A stretch of DNA of 64,000 nucleotides from Vallitalea okinawensis (GCF_002964605.1 NZ_PQDH01000004.1:300225-364224), one strand, 5' to 3'. Shown: positions 17,062 to 28,770, numbered from the stretch's first letter. Notes: a model not told the origin generated them from the sequence alone. Numbers and translations are program-made.

Positions 17062-17559
17062 TTATACCTGACCAGGCGTAAAAGCTTTTTCAAAAATATC
17101 ATAGAGGTTCATTGTAATAAGAGTGGAATAAAGTGTCCCGTGCATCAATTCATCTGTAATAATTTCAAATAACATATCCATATAGTTTCTATTAGGCATT
17201 GATTTCATAATCGTTCGATAAGTTCGTACATCTTCTTGCTCTAAAACAAGAGCTTCTTGTAGACCTTCCATGTAGGAAGAAGGTTCTTCAAACTCAAGTG
17301 GTTCAGGTAATGTTACCAATTCACCAGTAAACCCGTAATAAATCTCTTTAAGTAAACGGCTATGTCTTTTTTCATCAACAACAATGGAATCAATGACTTC
17401 TTGAGCTTCTTCAGTTGGAGCATTTTGAATAAGGTAATCATAGAATAGTACTTCTTCGCTCTCACGTTGAATGGATCCTTTAATTAAATCCAGAGCATAA
17501 TTAAGTTGATCTAAATAGTATTCTTGAGTAATTCTACGATTGGGAAATGTTCTGAACAT
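17062..17559 (-). CDS. Ferritin-like four-helix protein, first of a tandem pair
   Basis: 165 residues; TAGGAGGT precedes ATG. Sequence shows RESEEVLFYDYL, then VDEKRHSRLL (ExxH-type), EFEEPSSYMEGL, and TDELMHG (ExxH-type), the spacing of a rubrerythrin/ferritin-like di-iron four-helix bundle. No rubredoxin Cys motifs, so not a full rubrerythrin. The next gene begins 15 bp further on in the same direction, and the two share clear homology along their length, so this is a recent tandem duplication. Exact family not recognised. Confidence 0.78.
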   Translation of the reverse strand: MFRTFPNRRITQEYYLDQLNYALDLIKGSIQRESEEVLFYDYLIQNAPTEEAQEVIDSIVVDEKRHSRLLKEIYYGFTGELVTLPEPLEFEEPSSYMEGLQEALVLEQEDVRTYRTIMKSMPNRNYMDMLFEIITDELMHGTLYSTLITMNLYDIFEKAFTPGQV

Positions 17560-17707
17560 TTTAACCTCCTAAAAACTGGTTACTATTAATAGTTTATGTT
17601 ATATATATGAAACAGTGAAGCATATTGAGGTGCTATTTTTTGTCACTTTTAGCTTAGAAAATGAATAATGTATAAAATCATGTCAATAATTTTATGTAAG
17701 TAGTCGA

Positions 17708-17736
17708 TTGACAAAGGAATTTTGAGAAAGTAATAT
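17708..17736 (+). promoter_or_regulatory. SigA promoter for birA
   Basis: TTGACA (17708-17713), 17-bp spacer, TAATAT (17731-17736). It sits in the 247-bp gap between the divergent ferritin-like genes and birA; I see no BirA operator palindrome there. Confidence 0.75.
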
Positions 17737-17806
17737 AGATATAAGATGGGTATTCTTTAGGTATTACTACTGAATGCTGATATATTCGAAGGTAGGAAGT
17801 GTAAGG

Positions 17807-18784
17807 ATGAAAGATAAAGTACTAAAAGTCCTTAAAGAATCCGATGATTTTATTTCAGGGGAACAGCTTAGTAAGCAACTTGGGGTTAGCAGAACAGCTG
17901 TGTGGAAAGCCGTGACAAAGTTAAAAGAAGAAGGCTATGACATTACCTCCGTTACGAGAAAAGGCTATCAGTTAGTACACACTCCAGATAAATTAACTAA
18001 GCAAGAGATACAATATGGTTTAAACACAAAGATAGGTCGTGAGATTTATTGTTATGATGAAATTGATTCTACGAATCAACAGGTGAAACGGCTTGTCTTA
18101 GAAGGGGCAAAAAATGGTTCACTGGTTATAGCTGAGGAGCAAACCAAAGGAAAGGGAAGTAAGGGAAGAGGATGGGTATCACCATCTGGAACAGGGATTT
18201 GGATGTCCTGTCTACTTACACCAGATATAAATCCAACCAAAGCACCTATGGTGACAATTGTGGCTGGATTAGCCGTATGTCAGGCTATCCAAGAAGTAGT
18301 AGGGATAGAGGCAGGAATTAAGTGGCCAAATGATATTGTCATCCAAAAGAAAAAGGTTTGCGGTATCTTAACTGAGATGAGCGCTGAAATGGATCATCTC
18401 AACTATCTTGTTTTAGGTATAGGAATTAATGTCAATCAGGAAAGTTTTCCTGAAGAAATAAAAGAGATAGCTACCTCACTTAAGCTAGAAAGCAATACCA
18501 ATGTTTCCAGAGTGGTTCTATTGCAGGAAGTTCTAAAGAAATTTGAGAAATATTACGATATATTTATAAGTGATGGAGATTTAAGATCCTTAATAGATGA
18601 ATATAAACAATACAGTGTAACGTTAAACAGTAAAGTGAGAGTAACCAATAGAGAAGAAGAAATAGAGGGAACTATAGTTGATATCAATGAATTTGGTGAG
18701 CTTAGATTAAGCCAAGCAAATGGTGAAGATACCATGGTTCGTTCTGGTGATGTTTCAGTGAGAGGATTGTATGGATATGTCTAG
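17807..18784 (+). CDS. birA: Bifunctional biotin ligase / biotin operon repressor BirA
   Basis: 325 residues from ATG 17807, the same length as B. subtilis BirA; an upstream in-frame start lacks a ribosome-binding site. N-terminal winged helix (SGEQLSKQLGVSRTAVWKAV) about residues 17-36, so it should act as a repressor as well as a ligase. Catalytic domain shows the biotinyl-AMP loop KGKGSKGRGW, then KWPNDI and the C-terminal SH3-like domain. Attaches biotin to carboxylase BCCP. Overlaps the next gene by 14 bp. Confidence 0.95.
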   Translation: MKDKVLKVLKESDDFISGEQLSKQLGVSRTAVWKAVTKLKEEGYDITSVTRKGYQLVHTPDKLTKQEIQYGLNTKIGREIYCYDEIDSTNQQVKRLVLEGAKNGSLVIAEEQTKGKGSKGRGWVSPSGTGIWMSCLLTPDINPTKAPMVTIVAGLAVCQAIQEVVGIEAGIKWPNDIVIQKKKVCGILTEMSAEMDHLNYLVLGIGINVNQESFPEEIKEIATSLKLESNTNVSRVVLLQEVLKKFEKYYDIFISDGDLRSLIDEYKQYSVTLNSKVRVTNREEEIEGTIVDINEFGELRLSQANGEDTMVRSGDVSVRGLYGYV

Positions 18785-19112
18785 ACAAGTGATAATCGCA
18801 TCAAGTAGTTACGAAGAAAAGTATTATTTTAACGAGGAATTTAAGGATTTACCAGAAGCTGTTAAGGAAGATCTAATTAAAATAGCAGTTTCCTTTGTTG
18901 AAGAAGTTGGTGGTACTTTTAATATAGGTTTTGATGTTGAAGATAACGTTGAAATATATGTAGAAGCAAGTGCAGATGAAGAAGATATTCTTTATGATGA
19001 GATAGGTAGTCGCCTTATTCTTGGGCGAATAGAAAAAGAGTATAAGGAATTCTTTGAAGCGCTCACAAAATGGTACACAATGGTCTATATTAAAAAATAT
19101 ACTGATAAATAG
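18771..19112 (+). CDS. Small acidic protein of unknown function (DUF6145-like)
   Basis: 113 residues, starting inside the end of birA with AGAGGA at 18761-18766 (ATG 18777 is the alternative). Very acidic (DVEDNVEIYVEASADEEDILYDEIGS), no signal peptide or membrane segment. Pattern YYFNEEFKDLPEAVKEDLIKI then GRIEKEYKEFFEALTKWY looks like a conserved clostridial protein that follows birA; I match it tentatively to DUF6145 from memory. Overlap implies translational coupling with birA. No function can be assigned. Confidence 0.7.
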   Translation: MDMSRQVIIASSSYEEKYYFNEEFKDLPEAVKEDLIKIAVSFVEEVGGTFNIGFDVEDNVEIYVEASADEEDILYDEIGSRLILGRIEKEYKEFFEALTKWYTMVYIKKYTDK

Positions 19113-19130
19113 TATTCAAGAGAGGGGACG

Positions 19131-21386
19131 TTGAAGTTGAAATGGTCAAAAGATAAAGTGAGATTCAGAAAAGGTCTACTCAAAGAACAAAAGACAGAAA
19201 AAAAGGAAAAGGGCAATTCCAAAGTGAAGGTTCCAAAGCTTAAAGTTAATTTTGATTTCTTGAAAAAAATACTCAATAAGTTTAAACATCTCAAAGATAA
19301 GCAGCCACAAAACTTAGATGAAGCTGCTGAACATGCACTGAAAAGACAGAATACCAGTATCCGCAAAAGGTTAATAACCATGTTCATGGTGGTAACAATA
19401 TTACCTGTGCTTTTACTAGCTACTGTTTTTACCAACTTAGGTAAAGATTCAGTTGATGATTTAACCAATATGTTTACTAATCAGGTACTTTTTCAAACTC
19501 AAACCATACTGGATAACATTATCACTGAGGTAGAAAATCAATCCTTTATGTTACTCAGTGATAACAGTTATAACGAGGCCATTAAAGATTATTATTATGG
19601 TATTGAAAGTGCCTATGATAAGTTAAAAGTTCGTGGTGTCATTGAAGAAAAGCTTCAAACTATTGTCTTTGCAAATGATAATATTAATGGAGCTGGTGTG
19701 TACATATTAGAACAAAATGATTTTATGAGTATTGGAACAGGGTTTGAGGCTACTGAATATAGTACTGATTTTATTAAAGATTTTCGTGCTAGAGGATATT
19801 TTGATTTAGCTTTAGAAGATAAAGGGAAGACAAGATGGATATCCGAATATATTGCAGAAAACAATAACATCTATATGGTTCGACGCTTAACAGATTTAAC
19901 TTCAGGTAAAGATGTTGGTGTATTAATCTTCAGTATTAATGAACAGACTTTTGAAGATACTATCAACAATGTTGCTGCGACCAGCGATTCTGAAATGATG
20001 GATCAATGTGCTTATAGTCTATTAGATGAAAATGGAACAGTATTAATATCTACCCATGAAGAATTACTTGGTGAAGTGGAAAGAAGCAGCGGTGTAATCA
20101 TTCAAAATGTTATGGATGGTACTATTAATGGTTCCATTGACGATGAAGATGCCTATGTGGCTTATTCTCAAGTATCAAATGAATGGCTAGTTGTTTCTGA
20201 AATGGACAAAGCCACTGCTTCAGAAGGTATTAATGCAGCTATGTTCATTGGATATGGAGTCATGGCAATTTGTATCGTTATCGCCATAGTATTAGCAACT
20301 TTTGTCTCTTTCAGTGTTACAAAACCTATTAATCATATGATTAACCTGATGAACAAAGTAAAGGAAGGTGACTTTACCATTAAATCACCTTATGAAGGAA
20401 AGTCAGAAGTAGGACAATTATCCAATGCTTTTAACATTATGGTCGATCGAGTAGGCGATTTGATAGGTAATACAAGTCAAGTCATGAATAGTGTTAAGAA
20501 AGAATCCATTAATGTTTATAATGTAGCAGGTGAAGCCAATATCGCTTCTTCTCAAATTGCATCAGCAGTAGAGGCCATTGCTAAAGGCTCTTCTGAACAG
20601 GCTTCGGAAGCTGAACAAGCTACCATAGCTTTAGATGAATATGTAGAAAAGGTATCCAATGCTGATAATAGCTTCAACCAAGTATATGAAGTGACATTGA
20701 ATACAAAAGACATCAGCAATGAGGCTGTGAAAAGTGTTGATAAGTTAAAGGAAACTACACAAAACACATTATCCATGGCTAGCGTTATTGAAGAAAATGT
20801 TGTTGAGCTTCAAGGTCAGTCAAAAGAAATCAGCAAAATCATTCAAATGATTAATGCAATTGCAGATCAAACCAACCTATTAGCTCTTAATGCAGCTATA
20901 GAAGCTGCTAGAGCTGGTGAAGCTGGCAGAGGTTTTGCAGTGGTAGCGGATGAAGTGCGAAAGTTAGCAGAACAATCCAAAGATGCGGCAAAACTCATCA
21001 ACAGTTTAATCAACGAAATGCATAGTAAGACGGATTTAACTGTTGCTACAGTTAAAGAAAGTGATTTTATTTATAAGGAACAAGAAGTGGCCGTTGAACA
21101 AACCCATCAAGCATTTGGCCAAATTGAAGAACAGATGCAATTAGTTATGGATAAGATTCAAGAAGTAAGAGCTACTGCAGAGACGAGAAAAGAATCACAA
21201 AATAAAGTAATCGATTCTATTACAAGTATGGCAGCTGTGGCAGAAGAGAATGCAGCATCAACTGAAGAAGTAACAGCTTCAAGCCAAGAGCAAGTTGCTG
21301 GTGCTGAGCAATTAGATAATATGTCTAAGAATTTAATCAGCTCAGTAGAAGAATTAAATACACTTCTTCAACAGTTTAAATACTAA
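19131..21386 (+). CDS. Methyl-accepting chemotaxis protein with extracytoplasmic sensor
   Basis: 751 residues from TTG 19131 after GAGGGG. Unusual long basic N-terminal cytoplasmic tail (about 75 residues, Lys-rich) before membrane helix 1 (about 82-103). Extracytoplasmic sensor, dCache-like, about 105-375; helix 2 about 380-402; HAMP ([17 protein letters not shown]); then the MCP signalling coil with the conserved hairpin tip [18 protein letters not shown] and [16 protein letters not shown]. Should couple to CheA/CheW. Indicates a motile organism. Ligand unknown. Confidence 0.93.
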   Translation: MKLKWSKDKVRFRKGLLKEQKTEKKEKGNSKVKVPKLKVNFDFLKKILNKFKHLKDKQPQNLDEAAEHALKRQNTSIRKRLITMFMVVTILPVLLLATVFTNLGKDSVDDLTNMFTNQVLFQTQTILDNIITEVENQSFMLLSDNSYNEAIKDYYYGIESAYDKLKVRGVIEEKLQTIVFANDNINGAGVYILEQNDFMSIGTGFEATEYSTDFIKDFRARGYFDLALEDKGKTRWISEYIAENNNIYMVRRLTDLTSGKDVGVLIFSINEQTFEDTINNVAATSDSEMMDQCAYSLLDENGTVLISTHEELLGEVERSSGVIIQNVMDGTINGSIDDEDAYVAYSQVSNEWLVVSEMDKATASEGINAAMFIGYGVMAICIVIAIVLATFVSFSVTKPINHMINLMNKVKEGDFTIKSPYEGKSEVGQLSNAFNIMVDRVGDLIGNTSQVMNSVKKESINVYNVAGEANIASSQIASAVEAIAKGSSEQASEAEQATIALDEYVEKVSNADNSFNQVYEVTLNTKDISNEAVKSVDKLKETTQNTLSMASVIEENVVELQGQSKEISKIIQMINAIADQTNLLALNAAIEAARAGEAGRGFAVVADEVRKLAEQSKDAAKLINSLINEMHSKTDLTVATVKESDFIYKEQEVAVEQTHQAFGQIEEQMQLVMDKIQEVRATAETRKESQNKVIDSITSMAAVAEENAASTEEVTASSQEQVAGAEQLDNMSKNLISSVEELNTLLQQFKY

Positions 21387-21403
21387 TAATAAAATTTGCA
21401 TCT

Positions 21404-21430
21404 AAAGCCATCCAGAAGGATGGCTTTTAA
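21404..21430 (+). terminator. Intrinsic terminator after the chemoreceptor
   Basis: AAAGCCATCC (21404-21413), loop AGAA, GGATGGCTTT (21418-21427), then a short T tract. Confidence 0.88.
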
Positions 21431-21456
21431 AATTTTTCATAAATGTGGAAAGGATA

Positions 21457-21484
21457 TTGAAATTAAATAAAATTATGATATAAT
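21457..21484 (+). promoter_or_regulatory. SigA promoter for the ECF S-component gene
   Basis: TTGAAA (21457-21462), 16-bp spacer, TATAAT (21479-21484); the leader is about 60 nt with a short GAGC/GCTC hairpin. Confidence 0.65.
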
Positions 21485-21550
21485 AATTTTGTCTTGTATC
21501 TTATGAGCAAAAAGCTCAAATACTAAGAACGAGAACAGGAGGAATAAAAA

Positions 21551-22168
21551 ATGAATAAAAAGTTTACTACGCGACATTTGGTCTTTATGTCTGTCATGAT
21601 CGCAATTACATTGATTCTGGATGCAACACCTCTAGGTGTCATACCATTACCAATGGTATCTGCAACGATCATACACTTACCGACAATTGTTACAGGCATT
21701 ATATTAGGACCATTAGCTGGAGCTATCGTTGGGGCTGGTATGGGCGTCATTTCATTGGTGCACGCTATAACTCGACCACCAAGTGCATTAGCACCATTAT
21801 TTTGGAACCCTTTAGTTTCCATACTGCCTAGAATCTTTATCGGCGTTGCTTCTTATTACGCATACATAGGTATGAAGAAAGCACTAGGTAATTACAGTAA
21901 GTTAAAGCAATCGATCAGTGTTGGTGTTGGCGCCTTTGTTGGCAGTATGACAAATACTATTTTAGTTTTAGGTATGATATATATCGTTTACAAAGATGCC
22001 GTTGAAGAGATATTTAATTCCATTCCAGATATGGCAGGACTATCTGCACTTGATTTTGTGGTTACGACAGCTACTGGTCAAGGGGTGTTGGAGGCTATCG
22101 TCATTGTTATTTTAACCATACCAATCGTTTTTGCATGGCAACAATTCAATAGGAATAGAATTTCATAG
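21551..22168 (+). CDS. panT: ECF transporter S-component, probably for pantothenate
   Basis: 205 residues; AGGAGGAA before ATG 21551. Six membrane helices and the S-component N-terminus (TRHLVFMSVMIAITLILDATPLG) with a small-residue-rich stretch GIILGPLAGAIVGAGMGV used for contact with EcfT. It binds a vitamin with high affinity and uses the shared EcfAA'T module, which is not in this window. Pantothenate is proposed because the next gene is type III pantothenate kinase; the family is certain, the substrate is inferred from context. Confidence 0.8.
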   Translation: MNKKFTTRHLVFMSVMIAITLILDATPLGVIPLPMVSATIIHLPTIVTGIILGPLAGAIVGAGMGVISLVHAITRPPSALAPLFWNPLVSILPRIFIGVASYYAYIGMKKALGNYSKLKQSISVGVGAFVGSMTNTILVLGMIYIVYKDAVEEIFNSIPDMAGLSALDFVVTTATGQGVLEAIVIVILTIPIVFAWQQFNRNRIS

Positions 22169-22177
22169 TCAATTATT

Positions 22178-22257
22178 TGTCGTATATATTCAAGAGAATT
22201 TCATGATTAACGAAAAGTAATGATGAATCTCTTAAAGGACATATATACGGCATTTTT
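22178..22257 (+). terminator. Long imperfect hairpin between panT and coaX
   Basis: 12-bp outer stem (22178-22189 with 22241-22252, one G-T), then AAGAGA/TCTCTT (22192-22197/22228-22233), TTCAT/ATGAA and ATT/AAT. About 26 pairs in 75 nt, followed by TTTTT. May be an attenuating terminator or a processing site. Confidence 0.65.
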
Positions 22258-22302
22258 AATAGAAAAAAAATTGATAACCCTTTAATAGAGAGGAGCCTTA
22301 AG

Positions 22303-23082
22303 ATGGTATTAGTTGTTGATGTTGGTAACACCAATATTGTTTTAGGTGTTTTTGATGAAGATAAATTAATAGGACCTTGGCGAATGACCACAGGAACAAA
22401 AAGGACTTCAGATGAGTATGGGACTTTTATATGTGCCCTTCTTGAGCGTAATAATATCAGAATTGATGAGTTAGAACATGTTATTATTGCATCTGTAGTT
22501 CCCAATATCATGTACTCATTAGAAAATGGCTTTAAAAAATACTTTAATATTAACCCAATGATTGTAGCTCCAGGGATCAAAACTGGTATCTCTATCCGTA
22601 CAGATAACCCTAAAGAAGTTGGTGCCGATCGTATTGTAGATATTGTAGCAGGTTATTATATTTATGGTGGTCCAGCCATCGTTATTGATTTTGGAACTGC
22701 TACCACATACGATGTTGTTACAGAAGATGGTTTATTCTGTGCAGCTATTACTTCACCTGGTATCGGTATATCAGCAGATGCTTTATGGAATAGAGCGGCT
22801 CAACTACCGAATATTAAAATAAAGAAACCAGATAGTATTTTAGCTACCAATACAATTACATCCATGCAAGCAGGTCTTGTTTATGGTTATATAGGTCAAG
22901 TTGAATACATTGTTAATAAGATTAAAGAAGAGATGGGTATCCCTAACATGAAAGTCGTGGCTACTGGTGGATTAGCACGGATTATTAGTAGTGAGACAGA
23001 TGTTATCGATATATATGACCCTCAGTTGACTTTAAAAGGTCTTAAGCTAATCTATGATAAAAACAAAAAGGTTCGTAACTAA
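22303..23082 (+). CDS. coaX: Type III pantothenate kinase CoaX
   Basis: 259 residues; AGAGAGGAG upstream. First step of coenzyme A synthesis (pantothenate to 4'-phosphopantothenate). ASKHA-fold motifs are all present: phosphate-1 [21 protein letters not shown], and phosphate-2 [11 protein letters not shown] with the catalytic Asp, plus ATGGLA. Length typical. Placed between panT and dusB, directly abutting dusB. Confidence 0.95.
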   Translation: MVLVVDVGNTNIVLGVFDEDKLIGPWRMTTGTKRTSDEYGTFICALLERNNIRIDELEHVIIASVVPNIMYSLENGFKKYFNINPMIVAPGIKTGISIRTDNPKEVGADRIVDIVAGYYIYGGPAIVIDFGTATTYDVVTEDGLFCAAITSPGIGISADALWNRAAQLPNIKIKKPDSILATNTITSMQAGLVYGYIGQVEYIVNKIKEEMGIPNMKVVATGGLARIISSETDVIDIYDPQLTLKGLKLIYDKNKKVRN

Positions 23083-24057
23083 ATGAAAATTGGTAACGTC
23101 AACCTAGACAACAATGTATTTTTAGCACCAATGGCTGGTGTAACAGACTTACCTTACCGTGTGATTTGCAAAGAAATGGGATGTGGTCTGGTTTACTCAG
23201 AAATGGTTAGTGCCAAAGCTTTATATCATAATAATAAGAACACTGAGACTTTATTAGAAATAGATGAGAAAGAGCGACCTGTAGCTTTGCAATTGTTTGG
23301 TTCTGAACCAGAATTGATGGCTGAAATGGCTGTGAAGATTCAAGATCGTCCCATGGCTACAATTGATGTCAATATGGGCTGTCCTGTACCAAAAGTAGTC
23401 AATAATGGCGAAGGGTCAGCTTTAATGAAGCGCCCTAAGTTGGTTGGAGAAATCGTAAAAGCCATGTCATCTGTCATAGAGAAGCCTTTGACCATTAAAA
23501 TACGTAAGGGTTTTGACGATGACAACATAAACGCTGTTGAAATAGCTAGGATAGCTGAAGAAAATGGTGCTGCAGCTATTGGTGTCCATGGACGAACACG
23601 ACAGCAATATTACAGTGGTCAGGCAGATTGGGATATCATTCGAGCTGTGAAAGAGGCAGTGAAAATACCAGTCATTGGTAATGGGGATATCTTTCAACCT
23701 GAGGATGCAAAAAGAATGATTGAACACACAGGATGCGATGCCGTCATGATTGGACGTGGATGTCAAGGGAATCCTTGGTTATTTAAGCGAACTGTACACT
23801 ACCTTGAAACAGGAGAATTGTTACCCGAACCAACTGTAGATGAACGTATTCAAATGATATTGAGACATACTAAGATGCTAATTGACTTTAAAGATGAATA
23901 TATTGGAATGCGGGAAATGCGTAAACATGTGGCCTGGTACATGAAAGGACTGCATCATTCTGCTGATTTACGTCGAGCTACTAATCATATTGAAAACTAC
24001 AGGTCGCTTGAAAAGTTGCTCAAAGATTATCAAAATAGTATAGTCAATATGGAGTAG
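23083..24057 (+). CDS. dusB: tRNA-dihydrouridine synthase DusB
   Basis: 324 residues; ATG is the base after the coaX stop. FMN TIM barrel that reduces uridine in the tRNA D-loop with NADPH. Seen: APMAGVTDLPYR at the start, DVNMGCPVPKV with the catalytic Cys (about residue 101), IKIRKGF, GVHGRTR and IGNGDI phosphate-binding motifs. In B. subtilis a dus gene sits near lysS, as here. Closed by a terminator at 24087. Confidence 0.95.
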   Translation: MKIGNVNLDNNVFLAPMAGVTDLPYRVICKEMGCGLVYSEMVSAKALYHNNKNTETLLEIDEKERPVALQLFGSEPELMAEMAVKIQDRPMATIDVNMGCPVPKVVNNGEGSALMKRPKLVGEIVKAMSSVIEKPLTIKIRKGFDDDNINAVEIARIAEENGAAAIGVHGRTRQQYYSGQADWDIIRAVKEAVKIPVIGNGDIFQPEDAKRMIEHTGCDAVMIGRGCQGNPWLFKRTVHYLETGELLPEPTVDERIQMILRHTKMLIDFKDEYIGMREMRKHVAWYMKGLHHSADLRRATNHIENYRSLEKLLKDYQNSIVNME

Positions 24058-24086
24058 ATCCTAAAAAAGATTTATTTTTTTGAGAT

Positions 24087-24116
24087 AAGGGGAGCTAAAG
24101 ATAGCTCCTTTTTCCT
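24087..24116 (+). terminator. Intrinsic terminator after dusB
   Basis: GGAGCT (24091-24096) pairs with AGCTCC (24103-24108), extended by AAGG/TTTT wobbles, and runs into TTTTTCC. Confidence 0.8.
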
Positions 24117-24264
24117 TGTTTCAAATTCTTCGTTTCACACCTGTAGGGACTTCATTAAAATTATAAGGAAATGATTTGTTGTGAATACTATGGGTTTATT
24201 CATAAGATGTGTATGGTAGCAATACATATATATTATATTAAACGTCATTACGATAGGGGAGGGA

Positions 24265-25230
24265 ATGACAATAGGACGGCTGCTAGAAGTATGCACACTT
24301 AAAGATGACATGGAAATTGAAGTACCTATAATGTATAGAATATTTAAAAAATTATATTTGTACTATATCTATGATAAAGCCTATGGTGATATTGAATCTG
24401 TTAAGTACTTGGATTATGAGGGGTTTCGTCTCACTTTACCTTTATCGCAAGAAGTTATTCAAGAACTGGAACCTTGGCAATTAGAGGTATTGTACCTGAG
24501 ACATTTAGAATTATTAAGTGAACAAGACATTAAAATTTGCTTAGCATCTGATCCTCGCATTATTCCAGAAGATTTAACATTGCCTGTTATAACAAAGGAG
24601 AACATAAGCATCTTGTTAGTCAATTACCTTTTAGATGAAATAGTAAAATTCATGCCCATGGATCATAAGGACATGAAGCTTGCTCTAATCTGCGATGATA
24701 ATGATCTAAGTGAGTTAATTTTAGGAGCTGTATACAATCGTTTTAATTACTTAACTTTAATATCCGAGAACCCAAGTTACTATGATGATATAATAGAAGG
24801 CATCTTTGATTACAATGGACTTATGGTTCTTACCAATGATTTTGATGTAAAAAGTATTGATGCCGATATCATCATTAATTTATCAAATGCTCAGTTGAAA
24901 CTCCACCATGTTTTAAATAAGGGAATAGTTTTCATTGATTTTGTCCATAATGTGTATCTAAAGAAGAATATTGAAAATAAGAGAAAGGATATCATATGGA
25001 TTGATGATTTTACCATCAAAGCAAGGGACCAATGCATAAGAAAAGAAATATTTGAAATGATATTGTATATAGAAAAACCATTATTATTCAGAGAACTTAT
25101 TCATAGTAATTATAGAATGGTGGATATTAGGGAGATTGAAGGGTGTATCAGTTCATATCATGTTGCAATACATCAACTTTATAATGGTGCCCAGATGATT
25201 AAAAGGGAAAAAATAGTAAATACCAGATAA
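24265..25230 (+). CDS. Protein of unknown function upstream of greA
   Basis: 321 residues; AGGGGAGGGA before ATG 24265. I do not recognise a family. N-terminal 110 residues are acidic and helical (LEPWQLEVLYLRHLELL). From about residue 135 the pattern MKLALICDDNDLSELILGAVYNRF followed by alternating strands and helices (VLTNDFDVKSIDADIIINLS) resembles a Rossmann-like alpha/beta domain. No signal or membrane segment. It ends just before the greA promoter. Likely a clostridial conserved protein; no role assigned. Confidence 0.7.
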   Translation: MTIGRLLEVCTLKDDMEIEVPIMYRIFKKLYLYYIYDKAYGDIESVKYLDYEGFRLTLPLSQEVIQELEPWQLEVLYLRHLELLSEQDIKICLASDPRIIPEDLTLPVITKENISILLVNYLLDEIVKFMPMDHKDMKLALICDDNDLSELILGAVYNRFNYLTLISENPSYYDDIIEGIFDYNGLMVLTNDFDVKSIDADIIINLSNAQLKLHHVLNKGIVFIDFVHNVYLKKNIENKRKDIIWIDDFTIKARDQCIRKEIFEMILYIEKPLLFRELIHSNYRMVDIREIEGCISSYHVAIHQLYNGAQMIKREKIVNTR

Positions 25231-25235
25231 AGTTA

Positions 25236-25265
25236 TTGACAAACATCTTTAATGTAATGTATAAT
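25236..25265 (+). promoter_or_regulatory. SigA promoter for greA-lysS
   Basis: TTGACA (25236-25241), 18-bp spacer, TATAAT (25260-25265); both hexamers perfect. About 60-nt leader. Confidence 0.85.
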
Positions 25266-25329
25266 TCTAAAGATATCATAGAGATGCTGCAACAAAAAAC
25301 TTGATACTATCAGAGAAAGGGAGTTTGTT

Positions 25330-25806
25330 ATGGCGGATAAAAGCGTAGTTTTGACATATGATGGTCTTAAAAAATTAGAAGATGAATTAATTCAACTGAA
25401 AACAATAAAACGAAAAGAAGTTGCACAAAAAATTAAAGAAGCAAGAGCACAAGGTGATTTATCTGAAAACGCAGAATATGATGCTGCTAAAGAAGAGCAG
25501 GGTGAGGTAGAATCACGTATTGCTGAGCTTGAAAAGCTTCTTAAGAATGCAACTGTTATAGATGAAGATGAAATCGAATTAGATAAAGTAAGTATAGGTT
25601 GTAAAGTTAAGTTATTTGATGTTGAATTTGAAGAAGAAGTAGTATATACAATTGTAGGTTCAACAGAAGCTAATCCTATGGAGGGTATGTTATCCAATGA
25701 ATCTCCTGTAGGTGCTGCTATCATCGGAAAGAGTGCTGGGGAAAAAGTAGTTGCAGTAACACCACAAGGTGAACTACAATTCGAAGTCCTGGACATTTTT
25801 AGATAG
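25330..25806 (+). CDS. greA: Transcription elongation factor GreA
   Basis: 158 residues; AAAGGGAG upstream. N-terminal antiparallel coiled coil with the conserved tip acidic motif ([17 protein letters not shown]), C-terminal FKBP-like globular domain ending in [14 protein letters not shown]. Rescues backtracked RNA polymerase by stimulating transcript cleavage. Full-length. Cotranscribed with lysS 28 bp downstream, as in many Firmicutes. Confidence 0.96.
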   Translation: MADKSVVLTYDGLKKLEDELIQLKTIKRKEVAQKIKEARAQGDLSENAEYDAAKEEQGEVESRIAELEKLLKNATVIDEDEIELDKVSIGCKVKLFDVEFEEEVVYTIVGSTEANPMEGMLSNESPVGAAIIGKSAGEKVVAVTPQGELQFEVLDIFR

Positions 25807-25822
25807 TTATTATAAGAACTAA

Positions 25823-27310
<1,488 letters not shown>

Positions 27311-27321
27311 TTAACGTATAT

Positions 27322-27358
27322 AAAAACCCAGTTTGCCAGAGCTGGGTTTTTCTTTTAT
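27322..27358 (+). terminator. Intrinsic terminator after lysS
   Basis: AAAAACCCAG (27322-27331) with CTGGGTTTTT (27342-27351), perfect 10 bp, then T-rich. Confidence 0.92.
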
Positions 27359-27454
27359 TTCCAGCTCATTAGGCTAAATTTATAACATTTATCTTAAGGA
27401 AATATGAAATAATATAAAAGAAATCTTAAAAGTATCGAACTCCAATAAAGATTA

Positions 27455-27463
27455 TGCTATAAT
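27455..27463 (+). promoter_or_regulatory. Extended -10 promoter for the glycoside-hydrolase-like gene
   Basis: TGCTATAAT (27455-27463), extended -10 form; the -35 region (TCGAAC, 27435-27440) is poor, as is common with extended -10. Confidence 0.55.
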
Positions 27464-27497
27464 ATAAAAGTCAACCATGTAACATTTGGAGGTTATT

Positions 27498-28742
27498 ATG
27501 AGAAAGAGATCAAAAAATCGCCTAGGAATAGTTCTAGCAAGTATTATTATCGGGATTTTAGTTGTAGGTACGGTTTATTATTTTACAAAAGATAACAAAC
27601 CTTCTTTTACGTTGGAAAAAAATGCTGAAGGAGAACCAGCACTACCAACAGAAGTACAAGAAGTCATCATAAAGGATACAGTTTATACGTTCTCATCCTA
27701 TATGGAGCAACCTGAAATCGATTATTCTGTTTATGAGTACGTACCACCAGTTAAGGGACTTTATGTGACAGCTTATGCAGCTGTATCAAAAAAAATGGAT
27801 ACAATAATCGATATCGCTAATACAACAGAAGTGAATGCTGTTGTCATTGATGTTAAAAGTGATGATGGTTATGTGACGGTTGAAACAGATAACCCTCTTG
27901 CGAAGGAAATAGGGTCTGATACGAATCCAACCCTAAGTGATGCAAGAAACATGATAAAAGAACTTAAAGAACAAGGTATCTATACAATAGCCAGAATCGT
28001 TTGTTTCAAAGATCCTTATTTAGCAAGTTCTAAGCCTGAGTATGCCATCAAAAACCCTGATGGATCTTTATGGACCTACAGAGGTATACCTTGGTTAAAT
28101 CCATATTACGATGAAACTTGGGAGTATATTGTAGATGTAGCTAAATCGGCTGCAGAAGTAGGATTTGATGAGATCCAATTTGATTATATCCGTTTTGAAT
28201 CCTCAAGTCAGCTAAAGAACTTAGACCTTGGACCAAAGTCCAAAGAGGTATCTCGACAAGAGATTATTTTAGAATTTGTGGACTATGCATTATCTGAATT
28301 AGATCCTTATGGTATTGAAGTTTCTGCAGATGTATTTGGTGTAATTATCAATAGTGAAATAGATTCACAAAACTTAGGTCAAAATTATCTAGAGATGGCT
28401 CAGAGATTAGATGTTATCTGTCCGATGGTATACCCATCACATTATGGACCAGGTCATTATGGTACTATGACACCAGACCTTTATCCATATGATGTCATTT
28501 ACGGGTCCATGATGGATTCCGGCGAGGCTTTTGCCACACTTCCTGAAGGAACTGAGTTAGCCACTGTAAGACCATGGTTACAAGCATTTACAGCATCTTG
28601 GTTAGGTAGCGGTAACTATATGTCCTACGGACCTGAGGAAATGCGTGTTCAAATGCAAGGTGCATATGATGCAGGACTGGAAGAATGGATATTCTGGAAC
28701 GCTGCTAGTAATTATTATAAAGAAGCATTTTTACCTGAATAG
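27498..28742 (+). CDS. Secreted or membrane-anchored putative glycoside hydrolase (DUF4015 type)
   Basis: 414 residues from ATG 27498, with TGGAGG at 27487-27492. N-terminal basic stretch and one membrane helix (about 8-28) anchor it outside. The rest is a TIM-barrel glycoside-hydrolase-like domain: VKGLYVTAYAA, EVNAVVIDVKSDDGYV, TIARIVCFKD, and GFDEIQFDYIRFE with candidate acidic catalytic residues, then VSADVFGV and the C-terminal EWIFWNAASNYY. Family members are annotated putative glycoside hydrolases without established substrates; a cell-wall polysaccharide target is plausible. First of three genes upstream of cdaA. Confidence 0.82.
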   Translation: MRKRSKNRLGIVLASIIIGILVVGTVYYFTKDNKPSFTLEKNAEGEPALPTEVQEVIIKDTVYTFSSYMEQPEIDYSVYEYVPPVKGLYVTAYAAVSKKMDTIIDIANTTEVNAVVIDVKSDDGYVTVETDNPLAKEIGSDTNPTLSDARNMIKELKEQGIYTIARIVCFKDPYLASSKPEYAIKNPDGSLWTYRGIPWLNPYYDETWEYIVDVAKSAAEVGFDEIQFDYIRFESSSQLKNLDLGPKSKEVSRQEIILEFVDYALSELDPYGIEVSADVFGVIINSEIDSQNLGQNYLEMAQRLDVICPMVYPSHYGPGHYGTMTPDLYPYDVIYGSMMDSGEAFATLPEGTELATVRPWLQAFTASWLGSGNYMSYGPEEMRVQMQGAYDAGLEEWIFWNAASNYYKEAFLPE

Positions 28743-28770
28743 ATGAAATAAGTATAAAGGGGTGAAGTGA

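Noticed and set aside
17560..17806. BirA operator near birA or panT
   Set aside because: No GTTAAC-type palindrome with the required spacing at either gene.
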